A stretch of 64,000 bases of DNA from the NCBI GenBank assembly GCA_029204225.1, contig CM055107.1:47696799-47760798 (forward strand), given 5' to 3'. The translations under genes and the position numbers were made by a program. Each line of letters begins with the position of its first letter. Within the stretch, counting starts at the first letter, position 1. Of the stretch, positions 43,037-54,028 are shown piece after piece. This DNA comes from Diphasiastrum complanatum. Taxonomy: Eukaryota > Streptophyta > Lycopodiopsida > Lycopodiales > Lycopodiaceae. The notes below the pieces were generated by a model that saw only the letters and a list, made by a program, of their open reading frames with translations, did no database searches and had not been told where the DNA came from.

Positions 43037-43420
43037 GTCATCATCCTACACGAAAGAAGTGCAACAATAATCAATTAGAACAACTAAATATCCTCTCTAA
43101 TCATGAAGACTGCCAAATACATACAAGATAAATGTGTATGCAATCATTAGTAGTGTTAAGTTTGCAAACATCAAGCATCGTGAAAGATAGATACATAAAA
43201 CTCATCAAAGAACCGACTTTGGGCCACACAAATAATGACTCTCTCTTGATTTGTCCATACATGTGACCGTGTGATATAGCAATATGTCGCTCTTGTCGCA
43301 ATGCATACTTACATTATGTACATGGGCATGGTATTCTCTGGTATATCTAGGCCTCCCTCCAATATGTGATGGTCCAGCCTCATTGTTTGAATAAGAACAA
43401 TCACAACTACACATATGGGC
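43037..43420. other. Unassigned flank of copia-B
   Basis: This is the right half of the pre-insertion site; the left half is 36906-37002. No gene is supported. A minus-strand Cys/His/Ser-containing open stretch at 43205-43414 has no recognised family. Confidence 0.4.
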
Positions 43421-43770
43421 GGTTTGCCACGTGACACTACCATGCGAACCCGATACTTAATCGAAATTTTGACATTTTTCTTTACGTGGCTCTGTCACGC
43501 GTGGTAGATCTACGCCAAAAATTCTCCGGGGACCTTGCTAGTCAAATTCAGGCTGGAGGTGGGTCTGGCATTAAATGTTTTTAATCAAAAAATGACCGCC
43601 AAAATTGCTTGGCATGGTAAAGCCATGTGTGGAAGTGCCACGCAAGGTTGTTATTTAACCGCCTCTCATTTAACATTTACTTATTTTGGAGATTTGCCAC
43701 GCGTGGCAAATTTCTAGAGAAAATTCCAGAGAATTGTAATTTTATATTACCACACGTGGCAAAATACATT
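43421..43770. mobile_element. MITE-like segment with TTTGCCACGTG ends
   Basis: The left end reads GGTTTGCCACGTGACAC and the right end ACCACACGTGGCAAAAT, which are inverted copies over about 11 bases. A perfect internal palindrome TTTGCCACGCGTGGCAAA lies at about 43694-43711, and more 'ccacgc/gcgtgg' pieces lie between. Length is about 350 bp with no coding. The CACGTG cores are also G-box-type binding sites. Target-site duplication is not clear. Confidence 0.5.
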
Positions 43771-44273
43771 TGTTGTAAGTTTTTTTAAAAACTATTTGAA
43801 CAATATGTTGATAAACAAACAACTCTATGATAAATTTAAAAATGAAATATTTTTTAGGTTTTAAATAAGTGTGGACTAATAATAAAATGATTATTGTGTG
43901 ATCATGATTGTGAACTTAAAATCAAATGATCATTGTGTCACATTATTGTGCTATGACGAAATCAATATTGTGCTTCGACCAGAGTGAAGATATGAAGATT
44001 GCTTTAATATATTTTAAATATAGTAACGATGTTTCAAAAGAAAAATGTTTTTGAAGTGTAGATAAATGATCAACGTATGCTCACTAATTGTTTTCTTTGG
44101 TCAATCAATTTTTGCTATATCTCTAATAAGATATAGATTGCATTGAAAGCATTTGATTTAAAATGACTCATAAGTGATTGCTAGCTTGAATTCAAGATAA
44201 ACTTGAAAAATGCAAGAATGTATTATAAAGATGCAATAATTACGTAAACTATCATTTTATCACAAAAATGATT

Positions 44274-44274
<1 letters not shown>

Positions 44275-44304
<30 letters not shown>
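44275..44304. repeat. (TA)n microsatellite
   Basis: About 14 TA units between two AT-rich segments. Confidence 0.9.
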
Positions 44305-44310
44305 TTCATT

Positions 44311-44905
44311 TGTCATCACAAGATTCAAATTCATCAGCCAATACATCTTGCAACTCATCTCCGCTTAGATGATTTTAATCATCAATCATTCGTTTCATTT
44401 ATAGTATTTTCTATAATATCTAGAAAACTTGGAGATATTTCTATATCCGCATCAACCATGTTTGTGTTGTCAATATTCAAGTCCTCCATTTCATTCTCAA
44501 TGTATGCATTTTCAAAGACATGTCTAGCGCGTGGCTTTACTTGAACAACATACCACCACTTGTTGTTTAGTCAATCCGGTTGAAAAAATACTTGCACATT
44601 TAACAATGCTAAGCTAAAAAATTTGTTCCAACATGGAACTAAGGTCCACAATAGTTAATCGTAATGAAATAGTGTATGTTACTGATTATGATTGAGAAAA
44701 AATGAATGTCATGTGACACACATGTTCACAATGACGAGGCAAGACCAATGTGTTTGAATAATCCATGCTTAATGTCTTGGTTGAATTGATAGCAAAAAAT
44801 CCACTACAATCTCTTTTCACGAATGTGTCTGAATAATCCATGCTTAATGTCTTGGTTGGATTGATAGCAAAAAATCCACTATGATCTCTTTTCACGTAAA
44901 AGAAT
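44311..44905 (-). pseudogene. CACTA-associated DUF4216-like fragment
   Basis: On the minus strand the reading goes through KRDCSGFFAINSTKTLSMDY, TLVLPRHCEHVCHMTFI, then NKWWYVVQVKPRARH, an acidic tail (YIENEMEDLNIDN) and DELQDVLADEFESCDDK with a stop at 44311. This matches the order of the DUF4216 region at the C-terminus of CACTA TNP2-type proteins. A 72-bp tandem duplication (44750-44890) doubles the KRD-SGFFAIN segment. Stops and frame changes occur. It does not join the TNP2-like piece at 36684 colinearly. Confidence 0.6.
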
Positions 44906-46046
44906 AAAGTAGAACATGTGGAATCAAGCCTACATTAGATTCTTATAAGTCTCCTACTCACACATGTGATTATTATAATCTGGATGTTCACAATAAAACA
45001 TGCAATAGCCAATTAAATTGTTTGTTTTTCTTTCTATGCATGAAGGCTATGTTTTTTTTTTCATGTAATAAATTGATCCAAGATGGCATACTACATTTCA
45101 ACACACCAAACAAAATGCATGAATTGTTAAAAACTTGTGAGGTCCCTGTATTTGGAAATCATAAGAGGTTTTTACATGAAGTCAAGGAAGACCAAATCAA
45201 AGAAAACTTACATGTGCAAAATCTAAGATTTCAACATTTGGAAGTCTTCACTTACAAGGCATAATAGCCAAGCCCTAGCCTTAAAAGTCCTAACAGCCAA
45301 GCCAAGCATTAAAAGTTTAGACCGCCACCACATATTAGCCATCAATGTTAACTTTCTTCTAGTATCAACTTGTGAGGTCCCTGTATTTGGAATTGATAAG
45401 AGGTTTTTACATGAACTCAAAGGAGACCAAATCAAAGAAAACTTACAAATGCAACACTTGAGATTTCAACATTTGGAAGACTTCACTTACAAGGCCTAGC
45501 AGCCAAGCCCTAGCCTTAAAATCCCTAACATCCAAGCCATAGCAAAGCCAAGCCTTAAAATATTAGACCACCACCACATATCAGACATCAACATTGACTT
45601 TCTTCTATAGTCCATTGATCAACCTCAAAACACAGTAACATAGTAATACCTTTGCAAAGCAAGGCCAAAAATTGTTTTCAGGATTTTTAAAAATTGGTCG
45701 AGAATGCTAAATTTTATCTTCCTGGAAATTTCCCAGTCAATTCAAAATCTCAATTTGAATTTCCTCAATACAAATCTCATAGGAACTATTGGATTAAGAT
45801 TAGGATACATGTGCAAGCAACCCAAGGTAAGGTAATTAGGCACTTAAATCTAAATATAAGTAGTTTTCAAAATCTCCTAATTGGTAAGTTCCAAAAGGTG
45901 TTGAAAAAAAAATCAAAACACCTCAAAGACATCAAATAAAAGTCAGCACCATTCGCATAAGAAATTCAACTAGAAAGCAACAACAATACGAACTATCGTA
46001 TCCTACATTCTTACAATGTGTATCACAGAAAAAAACAACACATTGA
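44905..46046 (+). repeat. Dispersed repeat R1, right copy with internal duplication
   Basis: This is the reverse complement of 1-875. About 235 bases are duplicated inside it, with units at about 45128-45262 and 45365-45497. Each unit begins 'acttgtgaggtccctgtatttgg' and keeps the same peptide frame. It abuts the DUF4216-like fragment on the left. Confidence 0.82.
45022..45264 (+). CDS. ORF in repeat R1, homologue of the 502-756 ORF
   Basis: This 80-codon ORF matches the left-copy ORF from CNKLIQ to the C-terminal FTYKA with about two thirds of residues identical. Length differences in the core are in whole codons. A further copy of its C-terminal part is open at 45365-45497. The product is unknown; see the left copy. 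Confidence 0.35.
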   Translation: MFFFLCMKAMFFFSCNKLIQDGILHFNTPNKMHELLKTCEVPVFGNHKRFLHEVKEDQIKENLHVQNLRFQHLEVFTYKA

Positions 46047-46468
46047 ATCAAATCCCTACGACGAGGCCTGGTAGAGGGATGTGCTGGACTCGAGGCCAGA
46101 CACGACATCATCAATATCATCGCCACAATAGGGCCCACCGCTGAGGCGAATCCTTCTACGATCTATCTTTTCTTGGGAATGGCGAGAAGAGGCACTGAGA
46201 TTAGAGTGTTATGACATTTCCCACTCAGGGGATCAAAGCTAAGGGGAAAACAATATAACAGGATATAGCACCACTATGTGTCCAGTGTCATGCTATTATG
46301 AGAATGGTCGTACACGTCTCAAACACAAAGCTAACTATGGGATCCCTGACATGTTCTATTGACCAAGCCGTACCTCTATAGCTAATAGAGGTTTTCCAGG
46401 CCTCTAGAGACATAGCCTATAAAGGGTTATACTCACTTCCTCAGTCTTCTTGAAACTCATGACTTGCA

Positions 46469-46846
46469 CTAATGATATATTGCTCGCTTGCGAAGTTCCA
46501 GAGCTACCTCCTTCTCATATTCTTCTCGAGAATCTGTTCCAGAATCCTTGATGATATCATTTAAGTTCTCTAACACATACTCTGGCAATGGATCGGGAAG
46601 CCCTAGATGCAATTCAGTATATTGGGTAAAGGATCCTCCTAACTCTTTCCACGTAGAATCTTCACTCGACTCATACACTACAAGAGAACTACGGTTTGCA
46701 TTATGTCTAACTCTGAACAGTGTATCTCCAACTAGGAGATGTCTATGGAAATCCCTGGAATAGAAATAATGATAAACCTTTCCATTTCTACTCAATTGGC
46801 AGAAGTCACCTGGTAGAGGTAGCTCTCGCAATCCTAACCCAGTCAT
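46469..46846 (-). CDS. Unrecognised 125-codon ORF in the long LTR
   Basis: The product starts MTGLGLRELPLPGDFCQL and has an acidic C-terminal half (ENLNDIIKDSGTDSREEYEK) with charged helix character. It overlaps the end of the upstream ORF (46843-47100) by four bases, ATGA style. The stretch lies in the 600-base part missing from the other LTR copy. No family is recognised. It may be a remnant of an LTR-encoded or captured gene. Confidence 0.4.
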   Translation of the reverse strand: MTGLGLRELPLPGDFCQLSRNGKVYHYFYSRDFHRHLLVGDTLFRVRHNANRSSLVVYESSEDSTWKELGGSFTQYTELHLGLPDPLPEYVLENLNDIIKDSGTDSREEYEKEVALELRKRAIYH

Positions 46847-47100
46847 AACAGTCTAGGCCCAGATCTCGTCCTAGTAGCACTTTGAAGTTCTATGGAGCGT
46901 GTTGCTACCAGGACCCATGAGTCGTTCATTCTGATGTACATGGATGTTTTGACTCTAAATACCTCATTATCAACTTCAATGGCTAAATTCCCAGCCCTTA
47001 CAATTCCAATGGTGGTGTCTAATGATATCAGTTCTAGTGAAGCCCATCCAATTATTCTGACTACGGGGCAATACCTCCTTGGGTTTGAGGTGTAGGCCAT
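46843..47100 (-). CDS. Unrecognised 85-codon ORF, overlaps the next one
   Basis: The reading contains RYCPVVRIIGWASLELISLD, then GNLAIEVDNEVFRVKTSMYI and ATRSIELQSATRTRSGPRLL before the stop at 46843. The alternating hydrophobic pattern suggests beta-strands. Only its N-terminal third is present in the other LTR copy (about 55765-55860), because of the 600-base difference. The function is unknown. Confidence 0.35.
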   Translation of the reverse strand: MAYTSNPRRYCPVVRIIGWASLELISLDTTIGIVRAGNLAIEVDNEVFRVKTSMYIRMNDSWVLVATRSIELQSATRTRSGPRLL

Positions 47101-47208
47101 ATACTAGTTGACTGCTTCTCTGACATGTCAATCTCTCAATATAACTAACACTCCTCAATCAATAATCATTCACATAAACCTCTATGCATGTGTGGGCTTC
47201 TAACATTT

Positions 47209-47620
47209 CTAGAAGAGGATCATAATATAGACATCCCTAGTCCTACCATAATCTAGCAGTGGTAATATGCAGGGCTCTGGAGTTGCTAGGATCTCTGCTA
47301 ATCTAGCAGCACCAAAGATTGACACAATCCGTTGTTGGAGCATTATTTTCAGGCCTGTAAGGACTGTGATATACAAATAAGGTGTAGCAGTGTCCGGAAT
47401 ATTAGGACCTATGGGAGGGCTTGGACGAAACATTCTCGATGCTTATTGTCATTAGGTAGTGAATCATGGCTGTATTATATGACCCTTTCCCAAAGTATTC
47501 ATTAAATACACCCCTTCCAGCTAAATAGTCATGGGAGCTGTTCAAGTGTAGCATGCAATTTCCCAACCATCTTGGTTTGTAGATGGCTAACAGTGAATAG
47601 TCAAGAACCGTGTGTTCCAA
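47209..47620 (-). pseudogene. Two overlapping ORFs in the left LTR copy
   Basis: The first ORF (47620-47402) starts MEHTVLDYSLLAIYKPRW and the second (47433-47209) starts MFRPSPPIGPNIPDTA. They overlap in different frames. Both are conserved at 55974-56385 with mostly amino-acid-changing differences (for example L to S and A to D), which argues against present selection. No domain is recognised. They may once have been one frame upstream of the 46469-47100 ORFs. Confidence 0.35.
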
Positions 47621-49396
47621 TGAGTTATCTTGACTATTGTGGTTCTAGATGAAAACCGACAATAGGTTTGTTCTTAACTCATGTAGTGTGTTCCAACCAG
47701 AGTGAGCTTAACCTCACTCCTTTGTTCCAAGGAGACGAGGATGACTTGCTTAATTCATTCATCACATTCACTCAAGCAACATTCCTTAAATTCTTTCTCC
47801 ATGCATTCAGACAAAAAGCAATCATTCTGAGCAAACTAGCAATCTTGCTAGAGTCTAAAACTATCATCACCTCAAATCACAACCTTAACTTTCTCCTGAG
47901 ACATAACAATACACTATCTACGAGTTCTTTTAGCATGCTATAATCTTTCTTTATGAAGACATGGAAGAAAACAATATGCATTAAAGATTTTTCAATATGA
48001 AGCTATAATCGCTGCTGTGACATCTATGACATACACAATTGCATCATCAATCACAGATTGAATACACAGGTAGCGGAGTGTGAGAACAAAATGAGGAAAC
48101 TTACATGTGACGTTCTCTTCTCAGGTCTCCTCTAGCTCCAGCCCGTAGGAAATCAGAGACTAATCATGCAAAGGTTAGGATTTCGGGAGTGTGTAGTGTT
48201 GCTGGAGTTCACCTTGTAGACACCAAGAAGTGTTGCTCCTAAGTGCAGATTGGTTGCCAGAATGACTGATAGTCGTGCAGGATCCAAAATGAGCTCATGC
48301 AGTTCACGGACAGCTTGATATCTGCTTCCTCATCAGTCTTCTACAAATTGTGTTTAGCAAGTTTCAATCGACAAAGCAACAGAGACAACATCCTTCGATT
48401 GCTCCATAGCAGACATCAATGACAGCTCTAGTTCAATGATGGCTCTTCAACGATAATCAGACATACATTCTCAATGGGTCCCCATATCAGTGATGGAGTT
48501 AACAGTTGCTCAACTCAGTCCTAGGATTTGGCATTATTCACACTCAAAATATCCATTGCTAATAGCGATTCCTCACTGGTTTTAGTAGCCTGATAACAAA
48601 GCTCTCACTCTCACATAGACCGATGTTTGATATTCAGTATTCAAACATCTGTGGAATGCACTTAATTAGCAGGAATACATACAAGTCAACATGCAGAACT
48701 TCCTCATAATCATTGAAAAGTCTATACTCAAAACTGCACATATGGATCAGTGCTTTGATAGGAGTCATCATGAAATTAGTTATCTCATCACTATATAGAG
48801 ACAGATAAAAGTATACTGAGAATCCATACTTCAAACGTGATGTAAGATCAGTACAGACCAGTACTCATAATACAACTGCTTAAATGCACGGTGAGCACTC
48901 CCATAGAGATCGATTGAAGGAAAGTAGTGATGTCTGCTTAGGCCTAATAGGTGCTGCTTAACTCAATCGTGCTCATGTAGGTACTGAAACAATGGTCTCT
49001 TCAAATGATCGCACCATAAACTGAAACTCGACTGAAAACTGAGTGGTATTCGCACTATGAGGATGGTCAATGACGATAGTTCTCAGCTGCAGCAGTAGCG
49101 ATGGAATGCCTCAAATCTTTCGTTGAGGATAGAGAGCAACATGATGATACTTCTGTGAGTCAACGCACGTTCAGAGGATGCTCACGTTGTCAGCTAGGAT
49201 TTATCTCCCTATCTCGTCCGTCAGTGATCATGATCTGCATCAATCTCAGTATGGAGCCTCCACAAATCTTAATCAAAGTAGTCAATGCAACAATGCTGGT
49301 CAATCAAAATTTGGAGCTCTGAGCCTCTGCCCATATCAACTTTTGAGCAGGAGTAGACTTAACCGTTAATCCATCGTTCTCATAATCAAAGTACCA

Positions 49397-49954
49397 GGTG
49401 TGTAGTTGATGTATCCTTTCTCATAAGGAGAATTATCTAAACGCTTGACTTACCTATTATACAAAAGACAATAAAACCATCCATACGTTGAACTTTTTTT
49501 TTTTCAATCGATATATAGAATGAAATAGCAAAATAATCTATCAACAAAACTATGAATAGATAGACAAAAATAGAATTCAAATTAAATTTACAGTCTCTTA
49601 CCCCCTTGGTGGAATCCAAGGGTAAGAATGGATGGTTTCATAATCATTTACTACCCATTATTGATCTTGTTGTTAGTGTACTCGTCATCTGGTTCCATTC
49701 TATCATATGCACTGGTTTGTCTTCCCATGTTCTTTTCTAAATCATCAAAATGATCATACTCAAGGTAGGAAGGTAAGAGATTCAGATCTGTATTTGAATT
49801 CCCTTGATGACCATGACTCTGAAGGTTTTTATGTTCATCTAGATTATGAGAGTAGTAATGCAGGTTTTGATTTTGCAGTCTCGAACATTTCTCCTACCCC
49901 ATACGATTCACTATTGTTGTCTACAATCATTTCTGTTCTAGGAGATGCAATGCC
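49397..49954 (-). other. Gap between protease region and 3' LTR; pol absent
   Basis: The space where RT and integrase should lie is only about 550 bases and has no pol motif. A T-run at about 49496-49505 and AT-rich DNA are all that is visible. Confidence 0.55.
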
Positions 49955-50455
49955 TCATTTGTCATTTCGATTGGTTGATTGGGAGTACAACCTAGTTGGG
50001 CTAGGAGGGTACCTTGCCTCTATAGTTTTCTCACAGTCTGAATCATATCCAGATAGTTCATTATCCCAATGGAATATTTTCACTGGCACCACTTGGCTTT
50101 CTTTAAATAATTCTTGTATACCAAACAGTTCATGATCAAAGACATCAGATGCAGTATATCTAGCATCCTCCCTACTCTCATAATTTGTTGGGCCTAGATT
50201 CATGGATTTGACTATGGGGAGATAATCATCAAGGCCTATCCATACTATTTCATGCACCTCTGCATGGTTCAAGCTACTTTCGCTATCCTTGTCATGAGGT
50301 ACAGTTCGATTGTGTTCGTCATCATCTGTATCAATTCCTGAATCATCATTAGACACTTCTTCCCATTCTGAAAAGGGTATAGGGGCTCTTTCTAACTGAG
50401 GGGTCTCGGGGTATCCATCAACTACCACTTGGCTATTCCCTCTACCAAAAATCAA
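49955..50455 (-). pseudogene. Post-protease acidic segment of the gag-only element
   Basis: The segment reads IFGRGNSQVVVDGYPETP, then a strongly acidic region (VSNDDSGIDTDDDEHNRTVP) and ends RLYSQSTNRNDK. It follows directly on the protease end (LLLGRPWL) after a short frame break, as in plant gypsy polyproteins, where this segment links protease to RT. RT never begins. Confidence 0.6.
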
Positions 50456-50491
50456 TAGTCCTGCAGGAATGTCTACTGTGCAATCACTTAA

Positions 50492-50842
50492 TCATAACCA
50501 AGGCCTCCCTAATAGGAGAGAATAGCTCTTATAGCCTGCCAGCATTCTCATGACATAGAAGTCCGCATTCACAGTCTTTCCAACAATTGTAATAGGGACA
50601 GATCTCATTTCTCCTTCAGGTTTGACAACAGAGTTGTTGGCCAACTTCAAGGCAGTCAATGAAGTGGGCTCCGGGTCTATTCCAAGCCTGTCTGCCAATT
50701 CTAGGCTTACTATACTCACCGCCAATCCTGCATCTACTATAGCTTCTTGGATAACTAAACCATCTATAGTGACATCAACTTTGGGACAATATCGGTCTAC
50801 TATGTTGTTGTCCACTTTTCCTATCAATCTACCAAACCTCAT
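50492..50842 (-). pseudogene. Gypsy-type aspartic protease with altered active site
   Basis: The retropepsin fold is recognisable from VDVTIDGLVIQEAIVDAG at the N-terminus, SIVSLELADRLGI, an 'LKLANNS' line and the typical end SLLLGRPWL. The catalytic triad D-T/S-G is D-A-G at residues 37-39, so the Ser/Thr next to the aspartate is lost. It would cleave the Gag polyprotein if active; the change makes strong activity doubtful. Confidence 0.8.
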
Positions 50843-50982
50843 GTACTATACTTTTCCACATTTTCCAAAAGTGTTTATTCAAATGCTTTTAGACTAATAT
50901 AATTTTGAAAAGTCAAACTCTAAGTCTAACATGAAAATTGGCCTCAATTGCCAAATATACATATATGACCAAAAAAGCAAAA

Positions 50983-51491
50983 CTAGTTGAAATTTCTCAC
51001 ATAATTTTTATCCTCTACAACAAGGCGACCCTTCTCATGGAGATGGTATTGTGCTGCCTTAGATGGAGGATATTCTCCCTCCCTGAAGTGTATCCACCAA
51101 GGATAGTACTTGACCTCCCCATTCCCAAATTTATCGGCCTCATCATCTGCTTCACCTTCTGGCCGACTGTGGGTGAAAGTTGGAGTAACTGCCATAAGCC
51201 TATCTCTAATCTCAATTCATTCAAAGTGCGACTCATATGTAGGTTTCCAATCCTAGGGCTGAGGTCTATGTCACGAATCCATCTGACTATGCTTCTATTT
51301 CTGTGTGGTACAATTTCATCCTTTTCCTTCTTTCGAACTATCTTAGGTGGCTTTCTAGCTTCCAATCTCTCCACTTCTCTAGGCTCTGTTTTGTCGATGT
51401 TGACTATGGGTGTATTTAGTATCATTGAGGGATCTATCGTCTTGTGCAAGACAAGCACATCACTTGTCTTTTTTTCCACTACCTTCTTCAA
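50983..51491 (-). pseudogene. Gag-protease linker, frameshifted
   Basis: A Lys/Arg/Glu-rich stretch starts at KKVVEKKTSDVLVLHKTIDP. It then gives EREVERLEARKPPKIVRKKEK, with a frame change before the LTVGQ-type segment. The first part is duplicated at 52599-52820 as part of the larger tandem duplication. No domain is recognised. Confidence 0.5.
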
Positions 51492-51759
51492 AGATCCATC
51501 AGTGTCCTACTTTTGGTCACATCTAGTACTTCTTCTTTTGTCTTTATAAAACCTCATTGTCTCAATCTCTATCAGATTCACTGGAGGCCATTCATCCTCC
51601 ATTTTAGCTTTTCCCTTGTCTTGAGATCATATTATAGATGGTCTGTGTAGAAAGCTGACTAATCTGGGGGTGTCAACTACTCTTTCATCTTGTGATCTAT
51701 GATTCACAGGTCCTGGTCTTAGATTAGGCGCCACTAAGGCTTCTCTGCGAGACCAACAT

Positions 51760-52188
51760 CTATCTTCCTGGTGACCAGTCTTTTTTGCAAATAGCACAAA
51801 CTGTGTTAGGACAGTTTCTATTCAAGTGGTTTCCTTGGCATAATCGACATAGTATACCTAGTGGTTGGTCAAATGGTTTCCTTTGGCCTAACAAATTCTG
51901 TTGTCGCTTTAAAAGGTTCACATCTGAAGCTAATGTTGACATATTCTCATTCATGACATCCGTGTATCCTTTGAGCATCTCTTTCATGTCATCTAGACCA
52001 AAATTAGATCCAGTACTCTCATATCCCTTTTCTGGGCCAGAAACTTGCCTTCTAGTATTAGGTGGCATCAATTCTAAAAGTCTGGGTGGTGGCTGTGGTT
52101 CTGGCATTTCTGCTAGAGGTCTTCGCTCTTGTAATGGCTGGGGATTGTTGTGGACTTGATTTCCTCTAAATGTATTATGCTCCCACAC
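51760..52188 (-). pseudogene. Gag C-terminus with zinc knuckle, unit A
   Basis: A Pro-rich segment (MPEPQPPPRLLELMPP) and a helix (NENMSTLASDVNLLKRQQNL) lead to CRLCQGNHLNRNC followed by CAICKKDW. The first motif is CX2CX3HX4C, one residue shorter than the classic knuckle. It would bind RNA. The copy at 53088-53435 has NYANTVFAIC in place of NCPNTVCAIC, losing two cysteines. Confidence 0.75.
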
Positions 52189-52347
52189 ATCCGTTCAGGT
52201 TTATGCTATTCACAGCTCTAGATATGTTTGATGCATGTGTGATGGCAATCTGTGCATCCTCCACTACAAGACCTTTACTTATGTCTTCCATTAAAGTCTG
52301 AGCGCTACTCTGACATACTACAAGTTGTATGTCATCTCTTAGGCCTC

Positions 52348-52569
52348 TCAGAGAGAAAGTGAGTAATAGCTAGGGGGTAATTGCACCATGGCATCTACCT
52401 GCCGTGTTAATTCAGTTAATCTACAATGATATTGACGAAATGTTTCACCTTCACCTTGTTGAAGTGAGCTGATTGTAAACAACAAACCATCGGGGGTGCG
52501 ACGTGGAGCATACTCAAGTAGAAACAGTCTAAGAAATTCTTCCGTGGTCTCAATAGATCTCCTAGGCAA
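52348..52569 (-). pseudogene. Gag core, unit A (partial)
   Basis: PRRSIETTEEFLRLFLLEYA and QQGEGETFRQYHCRLTELTR match the retrotransposon Gag core helices. The N-terminal half of the core is in another frame (52599 region), and about 340 bases before it are deleted relative to unit B. Confidence 0.75.
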
Positions 52570-53087
52570 GCTATAATATCATCTCCTCGCTGATCTAGTC
52601 AAGGTAAGTGCAAAAACATCATTTCGTGGTGGGGATCGATGATTCGATTAATGAGACATGCTATCCAAAATTCATTAATGTGAAACTTTACGGTAGTGAA
52701 CCTATGGTGACTGATCCCACGTACTATTTTGTCTACCGGATAATACTCAACTATTGAGGGATCTATCGTCTTGTGCAAGACAGGCACATCACTTGTCTTT
52801 TTTTCAACTACCTTCTTCAAAGATCCATCAGTGTCTTACTTCTGGTCACATCTAGTACTTCCTCTTTTGTCTTTATAAACCTCATTGTCTCAATCTCTAT
52901 CAGAGTCACTGGAGGTCATTCATCCTCCATTTTAGCTTTTCCCTTGTTTTGAGATCATATTATAGATGGTCTGTGTAGAAAGCTGACTAATCTGGGGGTG
53001 TCAACTACTCTTTCATCTTGTGATCTATGATTCACACGTCCTGGTCTTAGATTAGGTGCCACTAAGGCTTCTCAGCGAGACCAACAT

Positions 53088-53435
53088 CTATCTTCCTGGT
53101 GACCAGTCTTTTTTGCAAATAGCAAACACTGTGTTAGCATAGTTTCTATTCAAGTGGTTTCCTTGGCATAATCGACATAGTATACCTAGTGGTTGGTCAA
53201 ATGGTTTCCTTTGGCCTAACAAATTCTGTTGTCGCTTTAAAAGGTTCACATTTGAAGCTAATGTTGACATATTCTCATTCATGACATCCATGTATCCTTT
53301 GAGCATCTTTTTCATGTCATCTAGACCAAAATTAGATCCAGTACTCTCATATCCCTTTTCTGGGCTAGAAACTTGCCTTCTAGTATTAGGTGGCATCAAT
53401 TCTAAAAGTCTGGGTGGTGGCTGTGGTTCTGGCAT
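53088..53435 (-). pseudogene. Gag C-terminus, unit B, damaged zinc knuckle
   Basis: A near-copy of 51760-52188. Substitutions remove the last Cys of the first knuckle (NRNC becomes NRNY) and a Cys of the second. Decay of this copy suggests that unit A was the more functional. Confidence 0.72.
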
Positions 53436-53677
53436 TGCTGCTAGAGGTCTTCACTCTTGTAATGGTTGGGGATTGTTGTGGACTTGATTTCCTCTAGATG
53501 TATTATGCTCCCACACATCCGTTCTAAGGTTTATGCTATTCACAACTCTAGATATGTTTGATGCATGTGTGATGGCAATCTGTGCATCCTCCACTACAAG
53601 AGCTTTACTTACGACTTCCATTAAAGTCTGAGTGCTACTCTGACATACTACAAGTTGTATGTCATCTCTTAGGCCTC

Positions 53678-54028
53678 TCAGAAAGAAAGTGAGCTGGGGG
53701 GTAATTGCACCATGGCATCTACCTGCCGTGTTAATTCAGTTAATCTACGGTGATATTGATGAAATGTTTCACCTTCACCTTGTTGAAGTGAGCTGATTGT
53801 AAACAACAAACCATCGGGGGTGTGACGTGGAGCATACTCAATTAGAAACAGTCTAATAAATTCTTCAGTGGTCTCAATAGATCTCCTAGGCAAGCTATAA
53901 TACCATCTCCTCGCTGATCTAGTCAAGGTAAGTGCGAAAAACAACATTTCGTGGTGGGGATCGATGATTCGATTAATGAGACATGCAGTCCAAAATGTGA
54001 AACTTAGCATCTTCATATGGGGCTCCAT
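53678..54028 (-). pseudogene. Gag core, unit B
   Basis: The longest readable Gag core: LINRIIDPHHEMLFFALTLT, SARRWYYSLPRRSIETTEEF, LLFTISSLQQGEGETFHQY and HRRLTELTRQVDAMVQLP. The W-Y and EEF/LF lines are typical of gypsy Gag. Upstream in another frame are PISMAGRPTKPLVILVT and LPKLKGAIPEYHGAPYED (54150-54000), the segment before the core. Confidence 0.8.

Larger units (their letters stand above)
46207..49396 (-). mobile_element. 3' long terminal repeat of the gag-only element
   Basis: It begins TGTTATGACATTTCC and ends AAAGTACCA. It is highly similar to 55568-58188 but contains about 600 extra bases (46397-46998) holding an ORF pair. The length of 3.2 kb is unusual for an LTR. Confidence 0.7.

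Noticed and set aside
49707-50135. 142-codon plus-strand ORF
   Set aside because: Antisense to the post-protease segment at 49955-50455, which continues a real protease; likely a shadow.
50938-51549. 203-codon plus-strand hydrophobic ORF
   Set aside because: Antisense to the duplicated gag-protease linker; hydrophobic composition is the complement of a Lys/Glu-rich coding strand.
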